Below, piece after piece: positions 23,186-35,128 of a stretch of 64,000 nucleotides of DNA; within the stretch, counting starts at the first letter, position 1, and each line of letters starts with the position of its first letter. The translations under genes and the position numbers were made by a program. The stretch comes from Bidens hawaiensis. Lineage: Eukaryota; Streptophyta; Magnoliopsida; Asterales; Asteraceae. Where the stretch lies: assembly GCA_021521415.1 (NCBI GenBank), contig JAIQDT010001094.1:248001-312000 (forward strand), written 5' to 3'. The notes under the pieces are model-generated. The model did not search any database. It had not been told where the DNA came from and saw only the letters and a list, made by a program, of their open reading frames with translations.

Positions 23186-24195
23186 CTTTTTCTCTTCATC
23201 CTTATTTCAAATCATACTTTCCATCGGATATCCTGCTAATTCAATTGCAGATTCAATACTAGCAGGTATGTGTGATCTTACATGATCACGAATTTCTTTT
23301 AGCAACCCATAAATGTATCTGGTTACTTTGTTGTACTCCGGTGTAACCAGATGCGGTACAAGTCTACAGTATTCAAGGAACTTCATGTTGTATTCCTTGA
23401 GATTAGTGCCGATGACCTTATGATTCCATAACTTGGTCTGAATCTGATCAACTTCATGTATCGGACAGAACCTTTGTTTGACCAGTTCCTTGAAAGTTTT
23501 TCATTCCAAATTGTACATGTTACTCCTTCCCTTGATTTCAATCAACGTGTTCCACCATTCCAGTGCCTCTCCTTTAAACATTTGAGAAGAGTACCTGATG
23601 CTTTCCTCCTCAGTGCATTTACTTATAATCACAATAGATTCCATTTTTTCAATCCAACAGAGCGTTGTTATTGCCCCTTTATCCCCATAGAACTCCTTTG
23701 GTTTATATATTTGAAAATCTTTGAAGGTACATCCCGTGCTAACTTTTGCTCTTTTTGTTTTGCTCAGAATGTGTTCAGCAGTGGAACTTTCGCAACCTTC
23801 TTGTTTCTTTTCTTTTGTCTTTTCAGTTTCTTTTCTTTTTGAATGCATTGATACGCTATGGCTTGGTTGCGTTTGTTTTACCGATTTTGACTTGGCTAAA
23901 CTTTTAGAATTACCGTGTGGTCTTGCACCATCTTTATTAGAGGAGTTACAGCTTCCTTGATTAGTGGGGAAATCGTTTCTTTTATCATATCACGTATACC
24001 TCCAATATATTCTTCAGAAAGTGAATTATTATTTTCAGGGGTCTTCGCTTTGTCAGCTTGACTCCTTTGACTGACTCGGGTTTCTCGTTGTTCAGACATT
24101 CTGTAAATCATATGAATATATGAATTTAAAAACACAACACGCTTATTCATAGTATTACAAAAAGATAGAAATACAACAACATCAGTTATATAATC

Positions 24196-25020
24196 CTAAT
24201 CCTTAGCCCATTTCTTAACCAACTTCTTCATCTTATCACATTTTTTTATGATCTTATCGCCCATCTTTTTCTTCTTGATCCTTTCGTTTCTTAATTCATC
24301 CATCACCGAGTTGGGTGGGTTGGGATACCCTACCGGTGCGGATGCCGAAGGAAAAAGATAAGCATTTTCTCTCGGATACAAGTGAGGATTTGCTATATAG
24401 GTCTGCATTTCCTCATCAGGAAGGTTGGTTGTATAAAATTCTTCAATTAAGTGGGCTTCTTCCCGTATCTCGTTTGCTTGTTCAGCTATGGTTGGTACAG
24501 GTCCGTGATACGGTGGAAAATTAGGATTATCAGAATAATAAACTGATCTTCGACTTGGTTCAACTAAAGTTTGAGCACCTGGTGGGGGTGATCCAAAATG
24601 CCATAAACTCTGGTTGGAATGACAGTTCATCCAACTTGAGGATTCAGTACTAGTTTCTTGTTTAACTCTACTTTGAACTTCCAGATCATATGGATAATAG
24701 TTCGGGGTACCGGTCATTGGAACACTTTCGGAAGTGTCACTGGATATTTCGATTGGCATTTCTGAACTTCCCGGAGCATAAATTGGTTGGCTTCCGTAAG
24801 CCAAGTAAGGATCGATTTGATCAACAGGGTGTAGTTGGTTTGGATTCATCGGGTTCAGATCAGCCGGGTTTACATACACCAGTTCAGTCGGAATTTCCGA
24901 AACAGCTGGCCACCTAGGACCAAAGTTTGTGCTAACTCAGTCAGACGGCTCAGCATCGGGGGCAGGATTAGATCGCTTTGCGACCCGACGTTTTTGTCCG
25001 TAGTAGTTAGTGTAAGACAT
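24196..25020 (-). pseudogene. Extra ORF between primer-binding site and gag, unknown function
   Basis: A 275-codon frame in the sense direction, 118 bp after the primer-binding site and before gag. It starts at the ATG at 25020 (MSYTNYYGQKRRVAKR) and has a single in-frame TGA at 24937-24939; 227 codons are open from 24879 on. Visible features are a Pro/Asn-rich, acidic middle (NPADLNPMNPNQL, EISSDTSES), a Glu-rich helix-like stretch (EQANEIREEAHLIEE), and a strongly basic end (IKKKKMGDKIIKKCDKMKK) that could be a coiled coil or bind nucleic acid. I do not recognise it. It may be an additional element-encoded protein or an N-terminal extension of Gag. The inner element has nothing comparable. 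Confidence 0.55.
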
Positions 25021-25137
25021 CTGCATATATAATAACTTAGGGATAGACAGACTACCAATCATAACTTATCCCTACTTATCAGATAAATGATTAAAGCTTA
25101 GGTACTAATTTTAATACCTAATTCGCTGAAACCGATG

Positions 25138-25149
25138 GCTCTAATACCA
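25138..25149 (-). promoter_or_regulatory. Primer-binding site (initiator tRNA-Met), older element
   Basis: The minus strand reads TGGTATTAGAGC, one base (C to T) away from the usual TGGTATCAGAGC, three bases inside the 5' LTR edge. Confidence 0.8.
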
Positions 25150-25152
25150 ACC

Positions 25153-27007
25153 TATCACACCCCGGTCCAGGGCCTAGGAGTGTGACCATCAGTTGGTACC
25201 TGTTTTGTAAATATATCAGAGTAGCGGGTTCATTTTAGCGGAAGTCTTTAAATATTAAAATATTAATTTACATTATCAAAATTACTCGGGAATTAAACAC
25301 CCGAGTTTCAGTTTTACAAAACAGTGATATTAATAATACAAGGATTTATAATATTCAAGAACGAGCCATCTTGAGCGATCTTCTATGACTCCAATCCATG
25401 TATACCATCTATTTTCATCTAATTACCTGCAAGGGTGGGAAAAACACGTCAGCTATATGCTGGTGAAACGTTGACTCGATAAAACATTTATAACAGTCGT
25501 TAAATACAAACATAGTTTTCTGTTTCACAAACTCAGCAGGAATGCCTGTCCATTCTGGGATTTGTACCACTGCCCTACACACACAATTCAAAGGTTTCCC
25601 GAGTACATAGCCCCTGTTTGGAGACAACCTTCCCCTAGGCCATGTAACCCTGTTGGAGAACCGGTTATGACTGACTTGGTTTTGTATGCCAATTATCAGT
25701 TATGTTTGGATCCAGACACATGTGTATTCGGTCTGAGTTGTTTTTTATTATTTATTTTGTATTATAACGATTTTAGAGATTTTATCTCATGCAAACATTT
25801 ATCGACTCTTTGTAACAAACAACCGGTCTATTACAGGAGTAAAATCAGTTCAGACAGTAAAAGGTTAACGTGTTCACCTTATATTATCAGTTGGAAATAT
25901 CAACCTCCTTGGCTTCAGTATGCTATTAACCTATATTCATAATAGGTATGCATAAGTACCTAGTTGGTATTATTCAGCAGACTTTAAGTCTGTTACAGTT
26001 TCAGCAGACTTAAGGTTTGATTAGCAGACTTGAAGTCTGATTCAGTTCAGCAGACTTGAGGTCTGATCAGCAGACTCTTAGTTCTGACCTAACCTTAGTA
26101 TAGTTATAGTCGTTTTATGAAAATACTTTGGATTTACATATGACGTTTGGAATAGCACGCTTTGGCCTAATAAAGGATATCACGTTGGCAAACTTCTCCA
26201 GGTAAACAAATGGGTCCCGCGGTTGATTGAGATTTGTACGAATTGCTTTCCTTAGGCAAGAAGAGTCTACTAATGATACCCCCCCTTCCAATTACTACAT
26301 GCCCGTCAAAATAATAGTTTCGATAACATTACTACATGCCCGTCAAGCAATGTCTTTGCTTTATAAAACATTACTTGGAAAATAATTACAGTTTAACGAC
26401 TATACCCTTAACTAAGCTACTTATGTATTTAAAGTAACTAGTAAAGTAACTTAACCTTAATCCTACCTTAATTGGCTCGACAGAACTTAAGAAATCAGCA
26501 GCACTTCAACTTGCACTTCGTTTTCAAGATTAACAGCTCGTTCAGTAGCGTAACAACACCCGATTCTTTGCTAGAACAGCCTCGAAACCACCAGAACTCT
26601 CTTGGCACGACTCCCTAGGTTATGTGTGTGAGAAAAGTGTGAAAATGGGATGAAAACGACTGAGCTCGTGGCTGCCCTATTTATACCCGTTTTTGTGCAT
26701 CTTCGCGATACACGAAGATGTTTGCCTGAGCATCTTCGCGATACGCGAAGTTGCTTAAGTCGATGCCGCAAATCGGCATGTCAACCCCAGGCTGCCACGT
26801 GTCACCACGTCACTGGATAACGTTGAAATGTATGCCAGCATCTTCGCGATACGCGAAGATGTTCCTTCTTTGCATTTTCGCGATACGCGAAGGTGCAGAA
26901 TTTCATTTTCAGTCCTTCTAATTCTGGATTTGACATTTTTAGCCCTTTAACTTCTAATCTTGACATTTCTGGCCCAAAACTAGATGGGGTATTTTCACGG
27001 TGTTACA
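25153..27007 (-). repeat. 5' LTR of older gypsy element
   Basis: 1855 bp. The plus-strand edges are TATCACACCCCGG (the first bases mutated from TG) and GGTGTTACA. It preserves the empty site CCTCCTTGGCTTC that the inner element hit in the other LTR. There is a TATA at about 26677-26687 on the minus strand. Confidence 0.9.
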
Positions 27008-27293
27008 CCAGAACCCTAACACCACGACCTTATACAATCAAACTTCGATTCAGGTAACTAAAACATGGATTGTGATCGGTTTTGTATGAGTATCAAAAGC
27101 CCTCTGTCAATTTTAAACGACAGAGGGCAAACGATCGGCATTTGAATCTCGATTGGATTAGGGTTTATAAAGGGATTGTGTCTATTTGAAAGATTGTTAA
27201 AGTATTTTCGTTTTCATAGTACAAATGTGTTAATCACCAGCCCAATTGGCTGGTGCATCTTCTGTTAATACTTAAAAAAACCGGCCTGGGGCG

Positions 27294-27307
27294 CGGGTTC
27301 GAATCCC
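27294..27307 (+). repeat. tRNA-like B box, possible SINE or tRNA remnant
   Basis: GGGTTCGAATCCCC matches the internal Pol III B box. A GC-rich flank (GGCCTGGGGCGC, GGGCCCGG) could form an acceptor-like stem, but no clear A box or tRNA fold is present. It lies inside the solo LTR. Confidence 0.3.
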
Positions 27308-27335
27308 CCGGGCCCGGTTTTGTAGTTTCTTTTTA

Positions 27336-28488
27336 GACAAAACAGCAAACCTCGTCCTTTATGTTTACACGCTTTTTCAATGGTTGTCCTTTCGCAAACT
27401 TAATGACAGAAAACATCCTTTATGCTTAAAAACCATATCACGTTATGTCCTTTGGCGCTAACCCGGTTAATTTTTCTCGTTAAATCCAGTCATGTGCAAG
27501 GCACATGAGGGTAGATTTGTAATTTTACAATCAATTTAATAATCAAAACTGAAAATAAAAACATATAAAACAATACACACACTCTCTCTCGCTCTCAAAC
27601 ACCCTCTCTCTCCCACCACCATCATCAACCAACAGCAAGCACCATCCCCACCCCACTGATCAAACCCCAAACTCCCTCTCGTCACCGACACTGTCGTCAC
27701 CACCACCATTACGGCTGCCACCGCCAAGACAGCCATCGTGTCTCCTCCCCATATCCAACAATAACAAAACCCTAATTTATGATTTCCCCCAAATTGGATC
27801 TCACAATTTCATCTAAAATTAATGTTCATTTGAAATGGTGGTGTTTGCCGCAAATGAATAAGAGACGGTGGTGTTGTTGGAGACGGCGATGGTGGGGTAG
27901 TCGGTGATATGAGAAGGGTAGAGCATTACGCGTTATTCTCCCACCATTATCGTCATCCCTCTCATCTCTTCAAACCCTGGAACTCTCAGATCTGAAACCC
28001 TCATTCTCATATCCAAAACCCCTTTTCCAACCACTCGTTCTCGTTCTCAGATTTGAAACGGGTTGAAGATAGTCAAGAAAACAGACGGTTATGGTTGTAG
28101 GTCGGAGTTGGGTTATTTAGCAAATGTCTTGACGTTGGCGATGGTGGCAATCCGGTTGCGATGGTGGTGGCTTTCATGAGAGAGATTGTTGAGAGAAAGA
28201 AAACAAGAAATGTGAAAATAACATAAATTTTATTAATTCTAAAATTTAACATATATCTTCTTTTTATATTAAATAAGGGTAAAAGAATAAGAGATGTGAA
28301 AAGACACTATTGCCCTCAAGTGGGGTTCATTTGACCGGATTTAACGAAGAAAATTAACTGGTTTAGTGTCAAAGGACGTAATGTGATGGAGTTTTTAAGC
28401 ATAAATGATGTTTTCTGTCATTTCTTTCGCCAAAGGACATCCAATGAAAAACCGTGCAAACATAAAGGACTAGTTTTACTATTTTATA
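27336..28488. mobile_element. Mutator-like element (non-autonomous) with long TIRs
   Basis: 1153 bp. Long imperfect inverted repeats run about 170 bp (27336-27510 against 28310-28488); a shared run is ATGACAGAAAACATC. A perfect 9-bp target duplication TTCTTTTTA lies at 27327-27335 and 28489-28497, diagnostic of Mutator-type transposition. The interior has CT-rich, Pro/Ser-like low-complexity sequence resembling a plant 5' UTR and first exon (27580-27740) but no transposase, so it may carry captured host sequence (Pack-MULE; inference). Confidence 0.85.
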
Positions 28489-29833
28489 TTCTTTTTACTT
28501 TTATCATTTTTAATTGTTTTATTTAATATTAATATAATTAAATTAAAGTTAGATAAAACTTAGCAGTAATTTCAATTGTTTACAGGCCGAACCCCATTAA
28601 ACTTTTAAAACAAATTCTCGTTTAACGTTTATCGTATATGAATATGTGTGTGTATTATTTTGTTGATTTACTTATTTATAAACTTATATATTTTTCATAT
28701 TTAACCTAATATAATTTTTTTTGGAAATAATTAAACTCAAAATCGGCTTACTTGTTAAATGAACTGATCACCGCTTATCTTTCGAAACAAGTGTTGCTTA
28801 TTAAATGAATAAATATATAATTATACCTATATACGGATAATTTGGGTTTTATGGGAAGAAACTTGTAAAATTATACTTACGCATTTAATTCAACTTTTAT
28901 TAAACTAATATATACACACACATGTATATATATAAAGACTTATCGATCCCAAATCCATTATAAGCCCATCATGATATCGTGTCTTGTTCGCATATATCGT
29001 ACGAATATTTATTTTAGTTGTAACTTTAAATTAGGACTTTTCGCCAAGACTCCTAAGGACTAACTTACGTGCTCGCTTTAATCGTCTTTCCGTTACCGTC
29101 CACTATTTTAAAGGTGAGTAATTACATCTCATTTTTCCTATTTTTGTTTTGCGGGCATTATGCGTACTAGAAAACTATTATTATAATATTGTTTCGCTCA
29201 AACACAATTCCATTAATTGCGTGGTTGTGATGATGCTCGATTAATTGTTGATTGTTATATGAATTATGTGTTTACTGCTTTATGGTTGGTTGGTATCTCA
29301 TCCTCATAGTATGATCATACGGCGTCCGAGTAGACATGTCCGAATCTAGTGGCATGTTCGAAAAGACACTTTTGTTACTTTTATTTTATGTTGTTATTGG
29401 TTGCGAATTCGTCCGAGTAGAATGTCCGTATTCTAGTGGCATGATTGAAAAGATGTATACTTATACTTGTTTATATTAATTGATGCTATTCAAATACGCA
29501 AAGAATTGTTTATTTCTCATACTAATATTATTATATTTACACCAAACTGTGAATTACTCGCTCAACATGTGTTGTTAGCAAATTATTTTAATGCATAATA
29601 CAGGTTGTTATAAGAAGTTATCTGAAGTGAAGACATAGACTTGGATTTTAGGGTAAAATTTATAAAGTTTAAATGTTGTATCAAATTCTTTTAAATTTTG
29701 AATTGTTTGTGTACGATTGATATGAATAAGTAATTTTAGATATTGACACTTATTATTATTAGTTTCTTTGAGCTATGATACAAATATGTCGCGTCCCGGC
29801 ATATTCCGCCGTAGGTTGGGGTGTGACAGATTC

Positions 29834-31389
29834 AATGTTAGTAATTTAGTTTAATTACAATATTCACAAATCATCCTCTTTGATCGATCGGTTCGATAAT
29901 AACAAAGGTTTACTATCAATAGCGCGCTATGATATCCACAAATCAATAGTTACTTCTTATCCTAGTTACACTACTACCCGTGATAGATACACTTATCTAT
30001 TTGTGTATGATTTATTAGATTTTATTTAAAACCCATTTGTGTGAAAGTTATCATTAAATATATATATACATCCGCATGCATCACATACTCAGATCGTATA
30101 CTAAACATACGTCTTGTTAGGTCCCTGTTATTGATTGTTTTGCTTCATTTTCTTTGGCATTTTTATTATTGATGTGAGAATGCAAAATATTAGCATATGA
30201 ATACACATATCTATCATCTATATATATCGCATAATCATATTTTTGTTATTGTCAAAACAAACAGATTGTATTTTATAATTTGTACTATGTATGCAATAAG
30301 CGAATATGTAAATAAGCTCGAATTATATCCTTTAAATTAATGTATACTGGTATAAACTGTGATAAATTTTACTTTTCACAATTTACATAAAACATTTAAA
30401 TTTCTTTAAAACTTTAATTTTAAAACTTATCTACATATACTCATCTTTTAAAACATTATTCTTGCAATCCACAAACTTAACCTGTTTACGAACTAGTTTC
30501 ATGCAAAAGTTACATATATATAATGATAATGAAGATCGGCATGCTGCTTCTGTTAAATGACAAAACTTAACGATCATTAATTGTAGTAACAATTTTTTAA
30601 TCTTCTTCCTGTTATTATTAAATGTAAACTAACTTATATCATTGTTGCACTCATGATCATGCATGACGTATCAAAAAAATGTATGTTGCACGTGTGTTTT
30701 GGTGTTCTTTATTCATATCTAATTATGAGCAAGTGTGAACGGATCAGGAATAAACAATTTATAGTAACAAAAGATGTAGATAATTAACATGCATGTTTCC
30801 TGACAACATTAGACAGTTTAGTATTCAAGTTATTGATATGAGGAGTAATGACATTGGTTTCTTGTCACCTGTGTTGTTGGATCAAACTTGGATATATATG
30901 TCCACTCTTTAAAATTTAAACATTCTGTATCCTGGGTCCCAAGAATTTGCTTTTTGTGTATATATATGTATAGAAAGAGAGTGAAGAGATCATAGAGAGA
31001 TTTATTGATCCTTTTTATCAAAGAGATCAAAGAAGATTGGAACTCGAGTCCATGTATATATTAGTTTGTTCGTGTTTTTTTTAAGTACAAGAACTGTTAT
31101 CACAAAATTCTAACCAACGAGATTAGATAAATTGTGACGCTGGACGATATGAAACAAACAAGACGAAACAAAACTAACATAAACCAGATGACTTGTGTAC
31201 AACTACTTTCTAGTTCACCACTCCTGAACTTGATTTACAAATTCTTGAAACCCAATCAAGCAAACTCTTTTGTGACAACAATACCATCATTAATCACCTC
31301 CTAAACCCTAAAACCCCACACTAAACGATCAAAACACATGCATAACACAAATAATCAAATCTTGAAGCATACAACCGACACACATATTT
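29834..31389. other. AT-rich intergenic DNA
   Basis: Between the solo LTR and the 3' side of the FPF1-like gene. I see no gene, no clear transposon ends and only short AT-rich simple sequence. Confidence 0.6.
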
Positions 31390-31441
31390 CAAACAAAAGA
31401 CCGAACCAACCATGATCATGAACACAATACACGCCAACTGA

Positions 31442-31765
31442 CTAAGAATCTCGTACTTCAAACACATTACGATTCTTCACCACAATATCATACATGTGCA
31501 TGGACTTGAGTTTATTGAAGCTCTTGGGGAGAGAGATGAGGTGCACCGTTGATCTTTTATGAAACTGAAAAAGGTCTGGATCATCATAGTACCGTTCCCA
31601 TCCTAAAGATGTGAGCATCCTTTCAAGAGCCTCGTATGATGTGACGACTTGGTTCGTGGGAAGGTGCACCAGCACCTTCCCACGAGACGCGCCTTGCATG
31701 GAGCCAGCACCAGGGTTCTCCACCAGTCGAACCACGCCGTTCTTGAACACCCAAACACCAGACAT
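31442..31765 (-). CDS. FPF1: Flowering-promoting factor 1-like protein
   Basis: An intact single-exon gene of 107 codons, close to the usual FPF1 length of about 110 aa. The ATG at 31765 begins [19 protein letters not shown], the family's invariant start. Then come [46 protein letters not shown] and the ending [18 protein letters not shown]. The family has no known enzymatic domain. In Arabidopsis FPF1 promotes flowering in the gibberellin-responsive apical meristem, and relatives affect root growth. A TATA box at 31841-31850 supports the start. Which FPF1 paralogue this is cannot be told from the sequence alone. Confidence 0.95.
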   Translation of the reverse strand: MSGVWVFKNGVVRLVENPGAGSMQGASRGKVLVHLPTNQVVTSYEALERMLTSLGWERYYDDPDLFQFHKRSTVHLISLPKSFNKLKSMHMYDIVVKNRNVFEVRDS

Positions 31766-31840
31766 AGTTAACCTACGAATTGCAGATTAATATATTATAA
31801 GAATATTGAAGATGGCAAAATTCATAGGGGGTTGGAGGGT

Positions 31841-31850
31841 TTTATATAGG
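31841..31850 (-). promoter_or_regulatory. TATA box of the FPF1-like gene
   Basis: The minus strand reads CCTATATAAAAC, 76-85 bp upstream of the ATG, so transcription should start near 31815. Confidence 0.65.
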
Positions 31851-34373
31851 AAGGTTGCTTAGGTAGAAGCATATATTCTTCCATATCCACGTATATATAA
31901 ATGTTTATAAAACTATAAACAATTGTAACTAATAAGGAATTAAGATGATGCATCAGGTATAGTATCTTTTCCTAAAATATGGCTCCTCACCACATCTATG
32001 CATGTGATTTAGAGCCACTCACACAATCATCCAATCTACTCCTAATTTAGTTCCCATGGAACTCGAACCCTCGACTTTCAGAGGAGAGGGCGCACCTTAG
32101 ACGAATCTCAAGAGAGATGCTAGGCTAAATGAATTCACCGCATGATGTGTTTCGGGGCAACATGCACGGCAAATCCATTAGAACATTGTAGTTAAATGTG
32201 CTAATAGGAGATAGCTACCATGATGCGGGTGGCCTCCTAAGAATTTCTTGTGTGGTTGTCGATAGCCATGAAAATGAAACTTTGAATAATAGTAGTTCCA
32301 TTTGGTTGGACGCCTCCTAATCCAAAAGTCCAAATATAACATATATTTTAGGCCCCCACAATTTAAATGATTAAGGTTCACCAATGTATCGTTATAGTCT
32401 TGTGTTGCCAAAGCGTGGTAGAAAAGATGATAACATGACCCCTCATGCACTAGTACCGGTTTGTCAAACAAGTATATTACCGAATCTTTAAACTTATTAT
32501 TTATTAGCGATAAGCAATGTAAGGCCATGAACATTAATCATAGATATCACTCTCTTAAATACCCTAAAACCATTTTTATTAAAATTTAAAAAATGTTGTA
32601 AAGATAATGAATGATTGGTTGACGGCTCATTCACAAAGTCAACACCCACCACCCTAATCTCTTATTTGTTACTTATTACCACAACCCTAAATGACCACCC
32701 CCATAGCAAGAGGTGCTCCTCTCTTTAGTGATGAACAACTACCTTCAAGGGGTATCCAAATGATCACAACCCAACCCCCCCCCCCCCATTCTCGAGTGAT
32801 CTTAATTTGGACTTCCTAACTAAAGTACGCTACAATTGAAATTGTTTCTCTATTGAGAACGTTGTCTATAATTTTTCAATGCTTAATAATGTAGGGATAT
32901 GATGCTCATACGTTGGATGGCAAATTAATGGGTTCGTGAGCGAAGTTTGATTAATCTCTAACATGACCTTTATATTTCGTATCAAAGGTATATAGACTCT
33001 AATTTAAACACATTTTTCACCATGTATTACTTGAACATGACACGTGTAGCTCGATTAACTAAATAGGCTTGTCGGGTTGCAAACATGTTAAATGGCTTAA
33101 ATGGATTTTGCAAGTTCAAGTTGCAAACGACGGGTTAACGAAATAAGTTATATATTTTTTATTTTCTGTTATGCTAAAAGATGATGTGAACAAATTGTAC
33201 ACTGGCAACTCAAAACGAATAAACTTACTAATTTGATTAATTATTTTCATATTGAGTTCATGCCATGCTAAAGAAAGTTCAAGAGGGATAACTTTAAAAA
33301 ACTTTCATTCTAATATTGTATAATCTATACATTACTTAACGTGCACGCTTTTGTATAGTATTTGATAAAATGCTTTACATAACTAGAATAGGCTACATCA
33401 ATTCGTCAAGTAATTAACCACTCACTACAAATTACATTTTCAACAAGGATGTTTGTTGGTTTTGCACAAAGGGAAAGGTTTAATTATAATAATACAAAAG
33501 CTAACTAAAAAAATGGCTAAAGATCATTAATTAGGTTAAAGGAATATTGTGAAGAGAATAAAGGCCTAAACACTTGCTAATGAGGATCAATCCCTTCTAA
33601 ACATATACAATATCAGAATGTTAATTATGGATCACAATTAAGCATAAGCATATCAAAAGGCATATTAAATCTCATAAAACTTTTTAAGGTGATGCGTGGA
33701 AGAATTTTTATAATTATTAGTGTGTGTATATGTGTGTATGAGTATTCTTTCACGTCATGTAAAGGTTTTTTATATTTTGATTTTTCAATTCCACTTTTTC
33801 ATAGGGTTATGCTTCATCATGCATTCGCATTCACATAGTACGAAACAATGCTTATACTTATATACATATATGCATACAAACATACGCACAGAGACAATAA
33901 ACTGATATGTGAATAAACATGTTAGTTTTTATTAAGGTAAATATTTGTGCTTATAATAGGTGTAATGTAACAAAAGTTTACTATACTTAGACCAAGTATT
34001 ATGAATGCAGGAGGTGGGGTACCACCCACCTGCCACATCACCTAAATTTCATGTTAAAAATCACAACACCCCCATAGACGCCAATGCTGTTGCTTCTTGC
34101 ACGCCATCTAACTAACGACCAAGTGTTGTGGGGTCCAACCCCAATTAATAACTCTTTTAAAAAAAATTCTGGTTAACCAACCTTCCTCTTAACACTTGTA
34201 TTTAGGTGTTGGATAATTAATATCTAACTACGTACCTAGCTAAGTTGCATTACTTTTTTTTACTAACTTACCTCTCCACGACACTTAACACGCCTTATTA
34301 GTATTGAAAGAATATGCCTCGCCTTAAGGATTAATGATAGATTGAATGTATTAATTTCTATTTACATGAAGCT
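31851..34373. other. Upstream region of the FPF1-like gene, no other gene seen
   Basis: AT-rich. A possible Pol III B box (minus strand GGGTTCGAGTTCC, 32045-32057) hints at a SINE remnant. A poly-C run lies at 32777-32789. A 118-codon frame at 32178-32534 (-) has no recognisable features and is probably chance. Confidence 0.55.
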
Positions 34374-34382
34374 TTACAGAAA

Positions 34383-35119
34383 GGAAAATTGGTTTTAAAT
34401 AATCCCAACTATCACCTATTGGTAAATAACAGGCCCAACTTTGCACTTGGCTGGTGGCGGTCCTAACTAAAGGGGTATTTGTTCTTAACGGGCCGCGACT
34501 AACGGATGTTAACCTCGTTAGTGATTTGCTGACGTTGACCTTCTTCTCCGGCCAGAAACCTGCCGGAAACCTGCAACTCGCCTCCATTCTCCCTAATATC
34601 GTTACACCGTCTCTCTCTCTCTATATATCTTTCCCCTCATACGAAACCTAACCGACGTGTCGCCGTTGTTGTCTCCGGCGAAGTCCACCCTCGTCAATCG
34701 TGCGTCATTCGAGGTAATTGACACTTCATTCGACTCGTTTTGACCCCCTTAACAAAAGCCCTGTGCTTATTTTGTAGATCGTGTAACATTGATTTCGAAT
34801 TTTTGAAAATAAGAACGGGTTTGGTATCTAGGGATTGGCCATGGAAGAAGATGTAATGTACTTCATTTTCAAATTTCCGATGTGCTTTGAAGAGGGAGGG
34901 AGACGGTGTGATGATATTAGGGAGAATGGAGGCGAGTTGCATGTTTCCGGCCGGAGAAGAAGGTCAATGTCAGCAAATCACTAACGGGATTAACATCTGT
35001 TAGTCGCGGCCCGTTAAGAACAAATACCCCTTTATTTAAGACTGCCACCAGCCAAGTGTAAAGTTGGGCCTGCTATTTATCAATAGGTGATAGTTGGGAT
35101 TATTTAAAACCAATTTTCC
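34383..35119. mobile_element. Mutator-like MITE with TIRs of about 240 bp
   Basis: 737 bp. The left arm (34383 to about 34620) and right arm (about 34885-35119) are inverted copies with only scattered mismatches. They start GGAAAATTGGTTTTAAATAA on both sides. A 9-bp target duplication lies at TTACAGAAA (34374-34382) and TTAAAGAAA (35120-35128), 8 of 9 matching. The unique centre is only about 260 bp and non-coding. Transcribed as one RNA it would form a long hairpin. Small frames in the arms are not genes. Confidence 0.85.
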
Positions 35120-35128
35120 TTAAAGAAA

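Larger units (their letters stand above)
19484..24099 (-). pseudogene. Broken Gag-Pol of older gypsy element
   Basis: Gag starts at the ATG at 24099 (MSEQRETRVSQ). The order is gag, CCHC knuckles, protease, RT, RNase H, integrase, chromodomain-like end. It is the same architecture as the inner element, with clear but moderate protein similarity. Breaks in order: a one-base frameshift near 23900; in-frame stops near 23501, 23205, 22803, 22163 (a GAG-type codon now TAG), 20561 (CAA-type now TAA) and 19889-19897 (GGA-type now TGA). All pieces after the frameshift share one frame, so decay has been mainly by point mutation. The element cannot make a full polyprotein. Confidence 0.9.
8409..27007 (-). 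mobile_element. Older, degenerate Ty3/gypsy LTR retrotransposon split by a younger one
   Basis: The element reads on the minus strand. Left (3') LTR: 8409-9170 plus 18354-19447. Right (5') LTR: 25153-27007. Both are about 1.855 kb. LTR ends on the plus strand are TGTCACACTCCGG (left) or TATCACACCCCGG (right) and GGTGTTACA. The target duplication is CCGGA (8404-8408) against CCAGA (27008-27012), one mismatch consistent with CpG decay. It has a primer-binding site at 25138-25149, a polypurine tract at 19448-19461, and gag-pol at 19484-24099 with many breaks. The LTR copies differ at many sites, so it is clearly older than the inner element. Confidence 0.9.
7800..29828. mobile_element. Solo LTR (about 2.3 kb without insertions), host of a nested transposon stack
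   Basis: The outer boundaries are TGTAACATTCG at 7800 and GGTTGGGGTGTGACA ending at 29828. Five bases, GATTC, are duplicated at 7795-7799 and 29829-29833. The LTR sequence itself is 7800-8408, 27013-27335 and 28498-29828. The remainder is a Ty3/gypsy element (8409-27007) and a Mutator-like element (27336-28488) inserted later. No gag-pol belonging to this LTR is present, so it is best read as a solo LTR left by recombination between two LTRs. A small non-autonomous LTR element is the alternative. Confidence 0.6.

Noticed and set aside
27294..27307. Complete tRNA gene
   Set aside because: Only the T-arm/B box is recognisable; no A box or cloverleaf could be drawn.
32178..32534. 118-codon minus-strand frame upstream of FPF1
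   Set aside because: Composition rich in His/Tyr/Leu with no domain; it looks like a chance frame in non-coding DNA.
34351..34942. Frames within the Mutator MITE arms
   Set aside because: They come from inverted copies of the same arm and have no conserved product.
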